Source: DATJPD01 sp036394195 (GTDB taxonomy: Bacteria > Pseudomonadota > Alphaproteobacteria > CACIAM-22H2). From it: 28,889 nucleotides of DNA. The stretch lies in contig DASWFO010000008.1 of NCBI GenBank assembly GCA_036394195.1, positions 1 to 28,889 on the forward strand. Direction: 5' to 3'. Shown here in pieces: positions 16,045 through 25,588 of the stretch (positions within the stretch are counted from its first letter, which is position 1; the number at the start of each line of letters is the position of its first letter). A program made the position numbers and the translations under genes. A model generated the notes under the pieces. It ran no database searches and was not told the origin of the DNA. It saw nothing but the letters and a program-made list of their open reading frames with translations.

Positions 16045-16314
16045 TCACGACTTCGACGACGCCGTGCGGCGATGCGTGGACCGGCCGTCCTCTTCCAGTT
16101 CGGCGCGGGCTTCAGCCACCAGGTCGCCGGCAACGTCGCCGACTCCGGCCAAGGTCTCGCGGTACAGCATCATGCCGGTCTTGATCACTGTCTTCGCCAC
16201 CGGCCTGAGCATCCGGCCGACCGCCGGAAAAATCGTCGGCGCCAGCACCGCAGCGCCGGCGATGGCAAGGCCGGGTCCAACGTTGCCTTTGAAGGCGTCT
16301 TCCAGGAACGACAT
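16045..16314 (-). CDS. DUF5132-like small membrane protein, second copy
   Basis: An 89-residue protein starting at the ATG at 16314, which has an ideal GAAGGAG site 8 nt upstream; the longer open frame to 16383 is not preferred. The order is a short N-terminal amphipathic part (MSFLEDAFKGN), a hydrophobic Ala/Pro-rich segment (about 14-32, GLAIAGAAVLAPTIFPAVG), then LRPVAKTVIKTGMMLYRETLAG...AGDLVAEARAELEE, the signature it shares with its downstream paralogue. It is the first gene of the minus-strand ATPase operon (71 nt before the next gene). Function unknown; membrane-associated structural or regulatory role is a guess. Confidence 0.68.
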   Translation of the reverse strand: MSFLEDAFKGNVGPGLAIAGAAVLAPTIFPAVGRMLRPVAKTVIKTGMMLYRETLAGVGDVAGDLVAEARAELEEDGRSTHRRTASSKS

Positions 16315-16525
16315 GACTTTTACTCCTTCGTGAGTGCGCAGTGACAGGCCAGCGCTAATGACTCGTCGTGGGACACATGGCACTTGAGCACTCGCGAGCG
16401 CTATCGCTCTTTAATGCGAGCGAGGATTCGTCATATGACCCGGGACTGATTAGAAGAACACACCTGAGTGTTTGTCGGCACGTAAATGAATCGTTGCATG
16501 TTCGTCACAAAAAAGGCGCGTGATT

Positions 16526-17809
16526 ATGGAAGCATCCGCGGCTGACCGCGACTTGGCCCAGCGGCGCGCGCTCAGGCGAAACCGCGCCGCCGCGACCACG
16601 CTGCTCCTCGTGATGGTGGGCGGGTATATCGCCACCGCCATGGTGACGGCGCCGGATGTCTGGCTCGCCCTCATCCACGCCACCGCGGAGGCCGGCGTGG
16701 TGGGCGGACTCGCCGACTGGTTCGCTGTCACCGCGCTGTTCCGCCGTCCGCTCGGCTTGCCGATCCCGCACACCGCGATCATCCCGCGCAACAAGGACCG
16801 GATCGGCGAGGGGCTCGGCACCTTCGTCGAGCGGCATTTTCTGACCGAGGAGCTGCTGCTGGCGAAGCTCGGCGCGCTCAACATCGCGACGCGCCTCGCC
16901 GGCTGGCTCGCCGATGAAGACCACGCACGGCTGGTCGCGGACAAGGTCGCCGCGGTGCTGCCGCACGTGGCGGCGGCGCTCGACGACGAGGAGCTGCGAA
17001 CATTCACCGCCGAGGCCCTGGGAATCCGACTGCGCGACATCGACGTGGCGCCGCTGGTCGGCAAGGCGCTGGCGGTCCTGACCGCCGGCGGCTACCACGC
17101 CGCGGTGCTCGATCGCGGGATCGAACTGGCGCGCGACTTCCTCGACCGCAACGCCGAACAGCTGGAGCAGGCCGCCGCCAACGGTGCGAGGCGGCGCTGG
17201 TGGATCCCGGCGGCGGTGAACAAGCGGATCGCGCGCGCCATCCTTCTCGGTCTGCGCGAGCTCTTGGAGGATCTGCAGACCCCTGACAGCAAGGTGCGGC
17301 GCCGGGCGCTGGCCGCGGTCGACGACGCGACTGCCGAGCTGGCGACGTCGCCTCAATACCGCGCGCGGCTCGAAACCGCCAAGCACGAGCTGCTCGACCG
17401 GCCGGAAATCCAGGCTTGGCTCGGCTCGGTGTGGGATCAGATCCGTGATCTCGTGCTGGCCGACCTCGCCGCCTCGCCCTCGCAGGCCCGCGACGGCCTC
17501 GCGACGGCCCTCGCCTCGCTCGGCCGCGCCCTGCTCGCCGACGAAGGCATGCGGGCACGGCTGAACAAGGTCGTCGAAAGCGCCATGCTCGGACTCCTCG
17601 CCTGGCGCGGCGAGCTGGCTGGCTTCATCGGCGAGGTCGTCCGCCAGTGGGACGAAAAGGTCCTGGTCCAGCGCATGGAGCTGGCGCTGGGTGCCGATCT
17701 TCAATACGTGCGCTTCACCGGAACCCTGGTCGGCGCCGCGATCGGCTGCCTGCTGTTCCTGCTGCCGTCTCTCGTCCAGCAGGCGGCCGTCTACGTCGGC
17801 TGGCCTTAG
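16526..17809 (+). CDS. DUF445-family inner-membrane protein (YjiN-like)
   Basis: A 427-residue protein of the DUF445 family. It has an N-terminal membrane helix (about 25-43, TTLLLVMVGGYIATAMVTA), the conserved family motif GGLADWFAVTALFRRPLGLPIPHTAIIP (about 60-87), long charged helical regions and a C-terminal membrane helix (about 402-420). The topology is two membrane anchors with a large helical domain between. The ATG at 16526 has AAAAGG 9 nt upstream; a GTG at 16520 would add only two residues. It is divergent from the DUF5132/ATPase operon, sharing about 210 nt of upstream DNA, so co-regulation is possible. The family has no settled function. Confidence 0.85.
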   Translation: MEASAADRDLAQRRALRRNRAAATTLLLVMVGGYIATAMVTAPDVWLALIHATAEAGVVGGLADWFAVTALFRRPLGLPIPHTAIIPRNKDRIGEGLGTFVERHFLTEELLLAKLGALNIATRLAGWLADEDHARLVADKVAAVLPHVAAALDDEELRTFTAEALGIRLRDIDVAPLVGKALAVLTAGGYHAAVLDRGIELARDFLDRNAEQLEQAAANGARRRWWIPAAVNKRIARAILLGLRELLEDLQTPDSKVRRRALAAVDDATAELATSPQYRARLETAKHELLDRPEIQAWLGSVWDQIRDLVLADLAASPSQARDGLATALASLGRALLADEGMRARLNKVVESAMLGLLAWRGELAGFIGEVVRQWDEKVLVQRMELALGADLQYVRFTGTLVGAAIGCLLFLLPSLVQQAAVYVGWP

Positions 17810-17839
17810 ATCTCCGCCTCGGACAGGTCCGATCTCGGC

Positions 17840-19066
17840 CTAACGATCAGCCGCCGGCATGAGCCGCGATCGTATCTTGATTTCGCCGCTGAGCGTGTTG
17901 TGCACCGGACACCGATCCGCGATTTCCATCAACCGATGCCGCGTGGCTTCGGGCAGGTCGCCGGTTATGGAGATCTCGCGGGTTATTTCGCCGATGTTGC
18001 CCTCCTTGGTCTCGCAATCGGCGCAATCCTGCGCGTGAATGTTCCGGGACGACAGCCGCACCGAAACGCGATCGACGGCGAGGCCTTTGCGCTCGGCATA
18101 CATGCGCATCGTCATGGACGTGCAGGCCCCGAGGGCGCCGAGAAGATAGTCGTAGGGTCCCGGCCCGGCGTCGTCGCCGCCGACCGCCACAGGCTCGTCG
18201 GCCAGCAGACGATGTCGCCCGGCCTGCACAACCTGGACGTAGCGTCCGGTGCGCGTCTCGCTGACGACGACCTCGCCGCGTGGCAAAGGCGGTTGTGCAA
18301 CGTCGCTCGCCGCGAGGTCACGCGACGCCCAGGCGGCGATGACATCAGCCGCATAGATCGCGTCTTCCCGCCGGCGCAGGAGATGGTCCGCCGGATCGAG
18401 CGACAGGAAGCTCTTGGGATGCTTGGCGGTGGCGAAGATTTCGGTGGCGTTCTCGATGCCGACATACTCGTCCTGGGGCGTGTGGCACACGAGCAGCGCC
18501 TTCTTCATGCCGGCGACGCCCTTTAGGAAGTCCTGGCTCGCAACGTCGTCGAGGAATTGCTTGGTGATAGTGAATTTTCGACCCGCCAGGACGACCTCGG
18601 CCTTGCCCTTGTCGACGATCTCCCCGACCTCGGCAGCGAAACTCCGAATGATGTGTGCGGCGGAGGACGGCGCGCCGATCGTGACGACGCCGCGCGCCTC
18701 GGGTATGTCGGGGGCCGCCGCCAGGACCGCAGCGCCGCCCAGGCTGTGACCGATGAGCAGGGCGGGTGCTGCATAATGCCGCCGCAGAAAATCGGCCGCC
18801 GCCAGAAGGTCGCCGACGTTTGACGAGAAATTGGTGTTGGCGAATTCACCTTCGCTGCTGCCGATCCCGGTGAAATCGAACCGTAGAACCGCGATCCCGT
18901 GCGCCACCAGGCCTTCGGCAATGCGCGCGGCCGCAAAGATGTCCTTTCCGCATGTGAAGCAATGAGCGAACAGGGCGTAGGCCCTGGGCGTCGGCGGCAG
19001 ATCGAGGCGCGCCGCCAGCGTGGTGCCGCTCGCGCCGGAAAATTCAACCTTTGTCGATGCGACCAT
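17840..19066 (-). CDS. Bifunctional alpha/beta-hydrolase-OsmC peroxiredoxin fusion
   Basis: A 408-residue two-domain protein. Residues 1-250 are an alpha/beta-hydrolase with nucleophile motif GHSLGG (106-111, Ser108), likely acid Asp199 (PQDEY) and catalytic His228 (ADH). Residues about 264-405 form an OsmC-type domain with the two conserved redox cysteines: Cys315 in LGACTSMTM and Cys386 in DRCPVHNTL. OsmC proteins reduce organic hydroperoxides. This fusion is a recognised architecture in proteobacteria. The hydrolase half might release peroxidised acyl groups for the OsmC half; that is inference. The start ATG has AAGGGGAAGG upstream. Convergent with the DUF445 gene, 30 nt apart. Confidence 0.92.
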   Translation of the reverse strand: MVASTKVEFSGASGTTLAARLDLPPTPRAYALFAHCFTCGKDIFAAARIAEGLVAHGIAVLRFDFTGIGSSEGEFANTNFSSNVGDLLAAADFLRRHYAAPALLIGHSLGGAAVLAAAPDIPEARGVVTIGAPSSAAHIIRSFAAEVGEIVDKGKAEVVLAGRKFTITKQFLDDVASQDFLKGVAGMKKALLVCHTPQDEYVGIENATEIFATAKHPKSFLSLDPADHLLRRREDAIYAADVIAAWASRDLAASDVAQPPLPRGEVVVSETRTGRYVQVVQAGRHRLLADEPVAVGGDDAGPGPYDYLLGALGACTSMTMRMYAERKGLAVDRVSVRLSSRNIHAQDCADCETKEGNIGEITREISITGDLPEATRHRLMEIADRCPVHNTLSGEIKIRSRLMPAADR

Positions 19067-19124
19067 GGCGCCTTCCCCTTAGATCCGAGCCTCGTCAACG
19101 CCACCACCATACGTGCCGCGCGGC

Positions 19125-19220
19125 TCAAGGCAAAATCCGAGACAGGGCCGAAAAGCTGACCGCTGCCCCGGCCAGGATGACGGCGAAGACCGCGATCGCG
19201 GTGATGGAGCGCTTGCGCAT
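19125..19220 (-). CDS. Possible 31-residue single-span membrane peptide
   Basis: Short open frame starting at an ATG at 19220 with GGGA 9 nt upstream. It encodes a basic N-terminus (MRKRS) followed by one strongly hydrophobic segment (ITAIAVFAVILAGAAVSFSAL) and a short tail. This has the look of a small transmembrane peptide. It occupies the otherwise gene-free 225 nt between the HupE-like gene and the OsmC fusion gene, on the same strand. Chance in high-GC DNA is possible, as no homologue is known to me. Confidence 0.3.
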   Translation of the reverse strand: MRKRSITAIAVFAVILAGAAVSFSALSRILP

Positions 19221-19291
19221 GCGGATCGTCCCGGATTGCTTAAGCCCCCGGACGATTAACGACGCAGCCGCAACAGGTGTTCCGCCGGCGA

Positions 19292-20686
19292 TCAGCTCGG
19301 CTGACCGGGGGACGGCCCGGGGAAACCGCCGGCCGGCGAGACGTCTTTCTCGCGCAGCCAGCGCTTCACGACACCGTTCGCCAGCCACACCACGCCGGCC
19401 AGGATCAGCGCCGCCATGAGGGCCCGCAGGGCGCCGGCGAGGAGGGCGGCATCTATCGTCGGCAGCGGGAATTTCGTCAGCTGCTCGCCGCGCTCGAGCA
19501 TCCAGTGCCACGCGGTGTGCGCCACCAAGGCCGACAGGATGATGATGCCCACCCGCTCGGGGACCACGTATCGGAACAGCAGGCCGAGTGCCGGGACCAG
19601 CACCAGCACGACCGCGATCTGGCCGATCTCGACACCGATATTGAAGCCGAGCAGCGACACCAGGAGATGATCGCCGGCGAATTGCAGGGTTTCACGAAGA
19701 GCGAAAGAAAACCCGAACCCGTGGATCAGGCCGAAGGCAAAGGCCATCATCCAGCGTCGCGACGCGATAGCGCCCCCGGGGGCGCCCGCGGGGCCGCTGC
19801 CGGCGGTCCGGCGCGCCATATAGACGATGTTCTCCAGCGCCATGGTGACGATGGTGACGGCAATCAGCGTCTCGATCAGCGGCGGGAACCAGCGGCCACT
19901 CGGCGTGAACCCGAAGGTGGCGGCGATCAGCGACAGCGAATGCGCCACCGTGAAGGCGGTGACGATGGCGATCAGCGGCCGCAGCCGCCGGAACGGGATC
20001 ACCAGGCAGACCAGGAACAGCAGGTGGTCCAGCCCGTCGAGGATGTGCCAGAAGCCGGCGACCATGAAGCGCAGCGCCGCCTGGCTCAGCCGCGGATCGA
20101 GCCGGACCACGCCGGGATCGCCCTCGAACTCGAACGCGCGCACCGCACCGCCGGGCAGGAGGAAGCGCAGCGCAGTCGTGACGCGCATCGCCAGCCGGTC
20201 GACCCGCAGGCGGATCGCGAACTCAGAGCGCTCCGACTTGATCGGATACTCGAGCCGGACGTCGAGCAGCAGCTGGTCCCAATAGAGATCCAGATCCTCG
20301 CGCAGGCGGGGCCCCTGCATCGCGGCGCGCGCCTGCTCGTACGAGACGAAGGACCGGTCCGACGGCAAGGACGCACGGGCCGCCACGAGACGCGGCTCGG
20401 GCAGCCGCGCGTCGTTCTCGTACACGTCGATGTTGTCGATCAGCCACAGCTTGGCGGCATCGCGCAGCGCCTCGTCGGCGCGACCAAGGTCGAGATAGCC
20501 GCCGGCGCGGAGCGGCACGTCCACGTCCTGCATCGCCTGCAGCGGCACGCGCACCAGCAGCTCCAGCCGGTCGCCGGCCGGCCTGACGAACGCGTTGATC
20601 CTGACGTCGGACGGAATTTCGTGCGCCGCGGCGCCGCACGCGACGATACCGACCAACGCAGCGATGATGAGGCCCAGGCAACGCAA
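19292..20686 (-). CDS. HupE/UreJ_2-family membrane protein
   Basis: A 464-residue protein with a signal-like N-terminus (RCLGLIIAALVGIVACGAAA), a periplasmic domain of about 200 residues (AHEIPSDVRINAFVRP...), then a polytopic C-terminal half with conserved His-bearing helices: FWHILDGLDHLLFLV, FGLIHGFGFSFAL and HTAWHWML. These His motifs are typical of the HupE/UreJ_2 family, suspected but not shown to bind or transport a metal. The start is probably one of two adjacent TTG codons; the TTG at 20686 has GGGGGA at 7 nt spacing, and no ATG fits. It follows recQ by 61 nt on the same strand and may share its transcript. No hydrogenase or urease gene is near, so a role in those pathways is not supported here. 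Confidence 0.75.
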   Translation of the reverse strand: MRCLGLIIAALVGIVACGAAAHEIPSDVRINAFVRPAGDRLELLVRVPLQAMQDVDVPLRAGGYLDLGRADEALRDAAKLWLIDNIDVYENDARLPEPRLVAARASLPSDRSFVSYEQARAAMQGPRLREDLDLYWDQLLLDVRLEYPIKSERSEFAIRLRVDRLAMRVTTALRFLLPGGAVRAFEFEGDPGVVRLDPRLSQAALRFMVAGFWHILDGLDHLLFLVCLVIPFRRLRPLIAIVTAFTVAHSLSLIAATFGFTPSGRWFPPLIETLIAVTIVTMALENIVYMARRTAGSGPAGAPGGAIASRRWMMAFAFGLIHGFGFSFALRETLQFAGDHLLVSLLGFNIGVEIGQIAVVLVLVPALGLLFRYVVPERVGIIILSALVAHTAWHWMLERGEQLTKFPLPTIDAALLAGALRALMAALILAGVVWLANGVVKRWLREKDVSPAGGFPGPSPGQPS

Positions 20687-20747
20687 CAAGGGATCCCCCA
20701 AAGATTCCCCAAGTATGCAACCGGTGTCCCGGCCGTGGCCAGACGCC

Positions 20748-22574
20748 TTAAGCCCTGAAGCCGGCCACGACCTCCAGGAACGCTTGGCCGTATTTTTCGA
20801 GCTTGGCCTGGCCGACGCCGTGGATCTCATGCATCTGTTCGAGCGTCGTCGGGCGCAGGGCCGCCATCTCCAGGAGCGAGCGGTCGTTGAACACGACATA
20901 GGCCGGCTGCCGGATCCGCTTGGCGATCGAGCGCCGCAGCTCCTTCAAGGCGGCGAGCAGGTCGAGCGCCACGTCCGGCCCGGGCGGTACGGCACCGGCC
21001 GCCTTTGCGCCTTTTTTCCGCAGCGACGCCGCCAGTTTCGGTTGGAGGACATCCTTGCGCAGCTCGATGCGCGTCTCGCCGCGCAGCACGCCGGCGCCGG
21101 CCTCGGTGACCGTCCAGCGTCCGTACTCGCCGACCTCGAGGAAAATCAGGCCGGCGGCATAGAGCTGGCGGAAGATCGACCGCCAGGCATTGGCCTCGCG
21201 GTCGCGGCCGACCCCGAAGGTGGGGAGCGCGTCATGGCCGTTGCGGCGCACCGCCTCGGTCGGATTGCCGGTCAGCAGATCGACCAGGTGCTCGGTGCCG
21301 AACCGCTCGCCGGTGCGCAGGATCGCCGACATCGCCTTCTGCGCCTCGACCGTGCCGTCAAACACGTCGACGCCGTCGACACAGAGGTCGCAATTGCCGC
21401 ACGGCTGCGAGCTCTCTTCGAAATACGCGAGCAGGGTCTGCCGCCGGCAGCGCGGCGCCTCGCACAGCGCGATCAGCGCGTTGAATTTCTGGCGCTCGAT
21501 CCGCTTGCGCGCTTCGGGGGCGCCGCTCTCCTCGATCTGGAGCCGGCGCAGCCGCATGTCGTCGAGGCCGTAGAGGGTCAGCGTGTCGGCCGGCAGCCCG
21601 TCGCGGCCGGCACGGCCGATCTCCTGGTAATAGGCCTCGACGTTCTGCGGTAGGTCGGCATGGCCGACGAAGCGCACATCCGGCTTGTCGATGCCCATGC
21701 CGAACGCGACGGTCGCCACGATGACGATGCCGTCGTCCTGCAGGAACACGTCCTGGTGCGCGTTGCGGACCTCCGCCTCCATGCCGGCATGATAGGGCAG
21801 CGCCTTGTGACCGGCTTCGGACAAGGCGGCGGCCAGCACCTCGGTGCGGCGGCGCGACGCGCAGTAGATGATGCCGTTCTCGCCGCGGTGGGCGGCGGCG
21901 AAATCCAGGATCTGGCGGCGGCCGTTGGCCTTCGGCCGCATCGCCAGCCGCAGATTGGGCCGGTCGAACGAGCGTATGAAGATGCGCGGCGGTGCCGCGA
22001 ACAGCTTCTTGCCGATATCCGCCCGGGTGGGCGCGTCGGCGGTCGCGGTCAGGGCGATGGTCTGCACGCCGCCGAGGTCGTCGCGGACTTTTCCGAGCGA
22101 CAGGTACTCGGGCCGGAAATCGTGGCCCCATTGCGAGACGCAATGCGCTTCATCGATCGCCAGCAACGCGACCCCGACGCCGCGGAGCAGGGCCGCCGTG
22201 TCGGCGCGCCCGATCCGCTCCGGGGCCACATACAAGAGGCGCAGCTTGCCGGCGCGAAGCTGCTGGTGGATACGGGCATTCTCCGCCGGATCGTTGGTCG
22301 AGTTGAGGCTGGCCGCCTCGACCCCGTATTCCCGCAACTGTCCCACCTGGTCGCGCATCAGCGAGATCAGCGGCGACACGACCACGGTCAATCCGGGACG
22401 CAGCAGGGCGGGCAGCTGGTAGCACAGCGATTTGCCGCTGCCGGTCGGCATGACCGCCAGGACGTCGGCGCCGTCGAGGACGGCCTGCACCACCTCCTCC
22501 TGGCCGGGCCGGAACGAGGCAAAGCCGAACACGGTCTCGAGGCAGGATCTGGCCTCAGTCAGCAGTGCCGTCAT
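20748..22574 (-). CDS. recQ: ATP-dependent DNA helicase RecQ
   Basis: 3'-5' DNA helicase in recombination and replication-fork repair. The 608 residues show the complete RecQ layout: motif 0 (FGFASFRPGQ, 16-25), Walker A MPTGSGKS (42-49), DEAH box DEAHCVSQWGHDFRPEY (141-157), motif III LTATA, motif VI (QEIGRAGRDG, 317-326), the zinc-binding cysteines Cys376, 392, 395 and 398, a winged helix, and a C-terminal HRDC domain (about 530-608). I start at the ATG at 22574, where RecQ homology begins; a longer frame to 22688 adds a non-conserved leader. No strong ribosome site is visible. Divergent from the DEAD-box gene. Confidence 0.95.
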   Translation of the reverse strand: MTALLTEARSCLETVFGFASFRPGQEEVVQAVLDGADVLAVMPTGSGKSLCYQLPALLRPGLTVVVSPLISLMRDQVGQLREYGVEAASLNSTNDPAENARIHQQLRAGKLRLLYVAPERIGRADTAALLRGVGVALLAIDEAHCVSQWGHDFRPEYLSLGKVRDDLGGVQTIALTATADAPTRADIGKKLFAAPPRIFIRSFDRPNLRLAMRPKANGRRQILDFAAAHRGENGIIYCASRRRTEVLAAALSEAGHKALPYHAGMEAEVRNAHQDVFLQDDGIVIVATVAFGMGIDKPDVRFVGHADLPQNVEAYYQEIGRAGRDGLPADTLTLYGLDDMRLRRLQIEESGAPEARKRIERQKFNALIALCEAPRCRRQTLLAYFEESSQPCGNCDLCVDGVDVFDGTVEAQKAMSAILRTGERFGTEHLVDLLTGNPTEAVRRNGHDALPTFGVGRDREANAWRSIFRQLYAAGLIFLEVGEYGRWTVTEAGAGVLRGETRIELRKDVLQPKLAASLRKKGAKAAGAVPPGPDVALDLLAALKELRRSIAKRIRQPAYVVFNDRSLLEMAALRPTTLEQMHEIHGVGQAKLEKYGQAFLEVVAGFRA

Positions 22575-22666
22575 AAGGTGCAGGAAATCCCGGTACTTTG
22601 CGCGCGACTCGCGAACCGCGATTGTGCCTGGGCGGTACGGCGACGAGCCAGCTAAAAACAAGACCC

Positions 22667-22695
22667 TTGGATATCGCCGTCCGATCACCTATGTT
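22667..22695 (+). promoter_or_regulatory. Candidate sigma-70-like promoter for the DEAD-box helicase gene
   Basis: TTGGAT (22667-22672) and TATGTT (22690-22695) are separated by exactly 17 nt, on the strand of the helicase gene. It would give a 5' leader of roughly 185 nt. The match is moderate (3/6 and 4/6 to consensus). The 313-nt divergent region 22575-22887 shows no gene. Confidence 0.3.
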
Positions 22696-22718
22696 CTGTC
22701 CACCGCTGGAGGCACGTA

Positions 22719-22740
22719 CGCGTCTCTCGAGTGAGACGCG
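22719..22740 (+). other. Hairpin in the DEAD-box helicase leader
   Basis: Perfect 8-bp stem CGCGTCTC / GAGACGCG with a 6-nt loop, about 150 nt before the start codon. There is no following T-run. It would be near the 5' end of the leader if the promoter above is right; such long structured leaders are common for cold-inducible RNA helicases, but no specific element was recognised. Confidence 0.35.
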
Positions 22741-22887
22741 ACCCCGTTGAATGCAGCAGCACTTGGTCGAGTGCGCCACGACTGCCTTCCAGTTCGGACG
22801 TTTCTTTCTCTCCCGCCTCCTCCATCACCGATCGGCGCCTCGGCAGCCGACATCGGCTGCTTCAACACGCCCGAGGAGGTATTCGTC

Positions 22888-24186
<1,299 letters not shown>

Positions 24187-24347
24187 GCGCACGCGAGCGG
24201 CCCTATGAACGTAGCGAGGAGAGGCTAACGCACGAACCGGTCCCCGGCCTGACAAGCCCCCCTCGGTTGGCCTATAGTCATGCGCAAAGCGGGATCAATC
24301 CCGTGCCTCCGGTTCGTCGCCGGAGAACTCGAGTGGGGGAAACTGCC

Positions 24348-25529
24348 ATGCTGCCCAAGCGCAAGATCCTGGCCGGTTCAGCGCTCGTCCTCGCCATCGT
24401 CGGGCTCGGGTTCGGGCAGGCGATGCTGCAGCAGAAAGCCAAGGCGCAGCGCGCGACGGTGAAGGCGCCGATCTACGAGGTCGATCCGTTCTGGCCGAAG
24501 CCGCTGCCCAATGGCTGGCTGCTCGGCTGGACGATCGGGGCCTGGGTCGACGAGCAGGATTACGTGTGGATCATCCACCGCGGCGCCTCGGGGTTGAACA
24601 ACAACGAGCGCGGCGCCGAGCTCAGCCCGCCGATCGCCGATTGCTGCCGCACCGCGCCGCCGGTGCTGGTGTTCGATCCGGCGGGCAATCTCGTGCGCGC
24701 CTGGGGCGGCCCGGGCCCGGGCTACGAATGGCCGGAGTCCAACCACGGCATCCACGTCGACTATAAGGGGAACGTGTGGATCGGCGGTAACGGCGCCAAG
24801 GACGCGGAGATCCTCAAATTCACCAAGGACGGCAAGTTCCTGCTGCAGGTCGGCCATTACGGCAAGGGCGGCGGCAGCAACGATCTCGAGAATTTCGGCC
24901 GCGTCGCCAAGATCTGGGTCGACCCCAAGACCAACGAGGCCTATGTCGCCGACGGCTACGGCAACAAGCGTGTCGCCGTGCTCGATGCCGACACCGGCAA
25001 GATGAAGCGCTACTGGGGCGCCTACGGCCACAAGCCCGACGACACCGATCTCGGGCCCTACGACCCCAAGGCTCCGCCGGCGCCGCAGTTCCGCAATCCG
25101 GTGCATTGCGTCGAGCTCAGCCATGACGGGCTGCTCTATGTCTGCGACCGCGCCAACGACCGCATGCAGGTGTTCAAACCGGACGGCACCTTCGTCAAGG
25201 AGCAGGTCTACGCGAAGAACACGCTGGGCGCCGGCTCGGTGTGGGACATCACCTTCTCCAAGGATCCCGAGCAGCGCTTCATCTTCCTCGCCGACGGGCA
25301 GAACGAGCGGGTGCGGATCATCCTGCGCGACACGCTCGAGGAGATCAGCGCGTTCGGCGACGGCGGACGCCAGCCCGGCCAATTCTACGGCGTGCACAGC
25401 ATCGCCTCGGACTCCAAGGGCAACCTCTATACGACCGAGACGTATGAGGGCAAACGTGTGCAGAAATTCGTCTACAAAGGCATGGGCGACGTGGCGCGCG
25501 AGCAGGGCGTGCCCTGGCCGAAGAAATAG
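24348..25529 (+). CDS. NHL-repeat (six-bladed beta-propeller) exported protein
   Basis: A 393-residue protein beginning at an ATG with GGGGGA 7 nt upstream. An N-terminal membrane or signal segment (about 7-27, ILAGSALVLAIVGLGFGQAML) is followed by repeated propeller blades with NHL-type sequences: NHGIHVDYKGNVWIGG, EILKFTKDGKFLLQVG, DRANDRMQVFKPDGTFVKE, GVHSIASDSKGNLYTTE and VQKFVYKG. Proteins like this are often annotated as peptidyl-alpha-hydroxyglycine lyase-like or 6-bladed propeller proteins in soil alphaproteobacteria; enzyme activity is not established. A paired Cys (ADCCRTAPP) is noticeable. It probably acts in the periplasm. It precedes the binding-protein gene by 59 nt and may share its transcript. 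Confidence 0.8.
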   Translation: MLPKRKILAGSALVLAIVGLGFGQAMLQQKAKAQRATVKAPIYEVDPFWPKPLPNGWLLGWTIGAWVDEQDYVWIIHRGASGLNNNERGAELSPPIADCCRTAPPVLVFDPAGNLVRAWGGPGPGYEWPESNHGIHVDYKGNVWIGGNGAKDAEILKFTKDGKFLLQVGHYGKGGGSNDLENFGRVAKIWVDPKTNEAYVADGYGNKRVAVLDADTGKMKRYWGAYGHKPDDTDLGPYDPKAPPAPQFRNPVHCVELSHDGLLYVCDRANDRMQVFKPDGTFVKEQVYAKNTLGAGSVWDITFSKDPEQRFIFLADGQNERVRIILRDTLEEISAFGDGGRQPGQFYGVHSIASDSKGNLYTTETYEGKRVQKFVYKGMGDVAREQGVPWPKK

Positions 25530-25588
25530 GCCTGATCGCCGAGCCTCGCTGCTTCGCCTCCCGCGCGCGGTTGATGTAACCTCGCCGC

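Noticed and set aside
16396..16412. GAGCG-CTAT-CGCTC hairpin followed by TTT as a terminator
   Set aside because: The stem is only 5 bp and no plus-strand gene ends before it; it lies in the divergent upstream region of the ATPase operon and the DUF445 gene.
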